A stretch of DNA of 64,000 nt from an uncultured Lachnospiraceae bacterium (GTDB taxonomy: Bacteria > Bacillota > Clostridia > Lachnospirales > Lachnospiraceae), in assembly GCA_949878435.1 (NCBI GenBank), contig CATLAK010000004.1, positions 62,001-126,000 on the forward strand. Reading direction: 5' to 3'. Below are positions 62,965 to 64,000 of this stretch, one piece after another. Below the pieces are notes generated by a model. The model ran no database searches, was not told the DNA's origin, and saw only the letters and a list, made by a program, of their open reading frames with translations. Position numbers and translations under genes: made by a program. The stretch's first letter is position 1; every line of letters starts with the position of its first letter.

Positions 62965-63375
62965 CTAAAACAATGAATATCGCGGTTTTTCTTTCCCCAT
63001 AAGATATCTTAAATAATCATCCAATATAATTGCTGCCAATGAAAGGAAATACCATGCTACGGAAAACGGAATGCATATCTGACCTAAAACATTTAAAGGC
63101 ATTTCCGAATAGTCCCATACATTCCACCCAAGCCATAAATTTATAATACATCCGCTTAGAAATTCTATCGCTGTGATAATGCAAGCTCCTATAGCACATT
63201 GCTTGCACAATGGCATTTCCCACGGTATTATTTCATTCACCAGCCCTACAAGGTAAAAGCATATGCCACCAACAATAAACATTGTCCAATGTGTGCGCCC
63301 TCGAAATAACATTTCGATTTCCAAATACAGTAAACCGCCCGTAACTATCAGCACAAGCGGTCTCGCCACCTTCAT
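62965..63375 (-). CDS. CmpB-type (putative ABC transporter IV) membrane protein of the prophage
   Basis: The 136-residue protein has four hydrophobic segments and the family motif WNVWDYSEMPLNVLGQICIPF, which defines the ABC_trans_CmpB group. Despite the name no ATPase is associated. Its place between a tail protein and the holin suggests a role in lysis or envelope modification; this is inference. The start overlaps the upstream stop by 4 bp. Confidence 0.8.
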   Translation of the reverse strand: MKVARPLVLIVTGGLLYLEIEMLFRGRTHWTMFIVGGICFYLVGLVNEIIPWEMPLCKQCAIGACIITAIEFLSGCIINLWLGWNVWDYSEMPLNVLGQICIPFSVAWYFLSLAAIILDDYLRYLMGKEKPRYSLF

Positions 63376-64000
63376 ATTATTTCGGTCAGCATATCTTCAA
63401 GCGGCTGACTTCTGTAATTTTTAGGAATTTCCATTCCATAAGTAACGGCTTCTACATCTTCTTTTTCTTTGATATTTCTTATGTAAATCCGCAAGTCCCT
63501 AAAATAGGTGACGTGAAATGTGACATATTGCATTGCTGCCGTAATAATCCGCATCATGTCAGCGTTTGAATAATATTTGCAATGTTCCGACTGATCTGAC
63601 GTGTGCCATTGGATATTTTCTTCTCCTTGTGCTGCCCGTGTCTGCAAGCCCATTAGGCTTATTTGATCTTTTTCATGCAGGGTAAAGTGTTCCGTCGTTC
63701 CATCTGTTAGAACTACATCTATTCCCTTTTGAATTATTTTTTGCTGTGCTGCTTCCATTTCCGCAACTTTTGATTCCTGCATTTCTTCCAGCGTCAAAGG
63801 GCGAATCCCTGCATCTGGTGTGGGGTCTGTTTCTGCTGGTGGAATATACACGCTGCCGTCATTAGAAAGTTGTAAACCTCCTTCAATTTCACGGTATAGC
63901 GTTGTATAATCCAGATACGTCCAGTTATCATCTTTTTCACTCCTAGATAGAATAAAGCCACTGTCATTGAATGGTATTTCACCTAGTATCTGTATAACAT
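63372..64000 (-). CDS. Prophage protein, tail-fibre-associated type (N-terminus outside window)
   Basis: The reading frame stays open from its stop at 63372 to the window edge, so the start is not visible. At least 208 residues are present. The first visible residues read VIQILGEIPFNDSGFILSRS; the rest includes a helical region with Gln and Glu repeats and a C-terminal region with MMRIITAAMQYVTFHVTYFRDLRIYI. A GTG at 63851 with a nearby GGAGG could be mistaken for a start, but in-frame coding continues upstream. Position ahead of the lysis genes suggests a distal tail or baseplate protein. No specific family assigned. Confidence 0.72.
   Translation of the reverse strand, partial: VIQILGEIPFNDSGFILSRSEKDDNWTYLDYTTLYREIEGGLQLSNDGSVYIPPAETDPTPDAGIRPLTLEEMQESKVAEMEAAQQKIIQKGIDVVLTDGTTEHFTLHEKDQISLMGLQTRAAQGEENIQWHTSDQSEHCKYYSNADMMRIITAAMQYVTFHVTYFRDLRIYIRNIKEKEDVEAVTYGMEIPKNYRSQPLEDMLTEII

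Noticed and set aside
63372-63851. Treating the GTG at 63851 as the start of the last phage gene
   Set aside because: The frame stays open for 49 further codons to the window edge with coding-like composition, so the gene is partial.

Overview
The window looks like a chromosomal segment of a spore-forming, low-to-moderate GC Firmicute, most likely a Lachnospiraceae-type Clostridium. The evidence is gene content and order: a TIGR03960/TIGR03936 radical SAM pair next to an RNase G/E gene, rpmB divergent from asp23-yloV-recG, sporulation-type genes (YlbJ-like, GerW/YtfJ with a DUF2953 protein), a Zn-ribbon L28, strong AGGAGG-type ribosome binding sites and frequent TTG or GTG starts. The family name is inference; no rRNA or tRNA gene is present to confirm it. 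Most genes lie on the minus strand.

Layout. 0-0.6 kb: a YefM-YoeB toxin-antitoxin pair cut by the window edge. 0.6-9.2 kb: a large secreted protein, RNase G/E, the two radical SAM-linked genes and an ABC exporter. 9.2-10.9 kb: a small accessory patch with a JAB/JAMM protein and short ORFs. 10.8-16.0 kb: a histidine operon hisZ-hisG-hisD-hisB-hisIE, with a promoter and a terminator, whose last gene carries a decayed HisF-like domain. 16.1-16.3 kb: a palindromic element. 16.3-30.1 kb: housekeeping genes (RecU, pseudouridine synthases, YgiQ, YlbJ, a cell-wall amidase, CoaD, RsmD, topoisomerase IV ParC/ParE). 30.1-35.3 kb: DegV, RecG, a FakA-like protein and Asp23. 35.3-36.2 kb: a 1 kb gene-free interval dominated by two giant hairpins in opposite orientation, wedged between asp23 and rpmB. 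36.3-47.0 kb: L28, a J-domain protein, GerW, DUF2953, a PBP, FtsW/RodA, a U32 peptidase, ZapA, RuvBA and a Gx-transporter/NusG-II pair. 47.1-56.8 kb: a PrsA/SurA-like foldase and a branched-chain amino acid and methionine block metH-ilvB-ilvN-ilvN-ilvC-leuC-leuD. 57.0-60.4 kb: small membrane and envelope proteins. 60.7 kb to the end: the lysis module of a prophage running out of the window.

The genes work as several units. HisZ and the short HisG form the first histidine enzyme; hisC, hisH and functional hisA/hisF must lie elsewhere. The ilv/leu block supplies acetolactate synthase, ketol-acid reductoisomerase and isopropylmalate isomerase, but ilvD, leuA and leuB are absent here. PBP, FtsW/RodA, ZapA and the amidase serve cell wall and division. 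RecU, RuvAB and RecG form a recombination set spread over 30 kb.

The least explained material is the pair of about 320 bp hairpin elements at 35.35-36.15 kb. They share a conserved core with two internal hairpins, but their outer arms have diverged between copies while each copy stays self-complementary.
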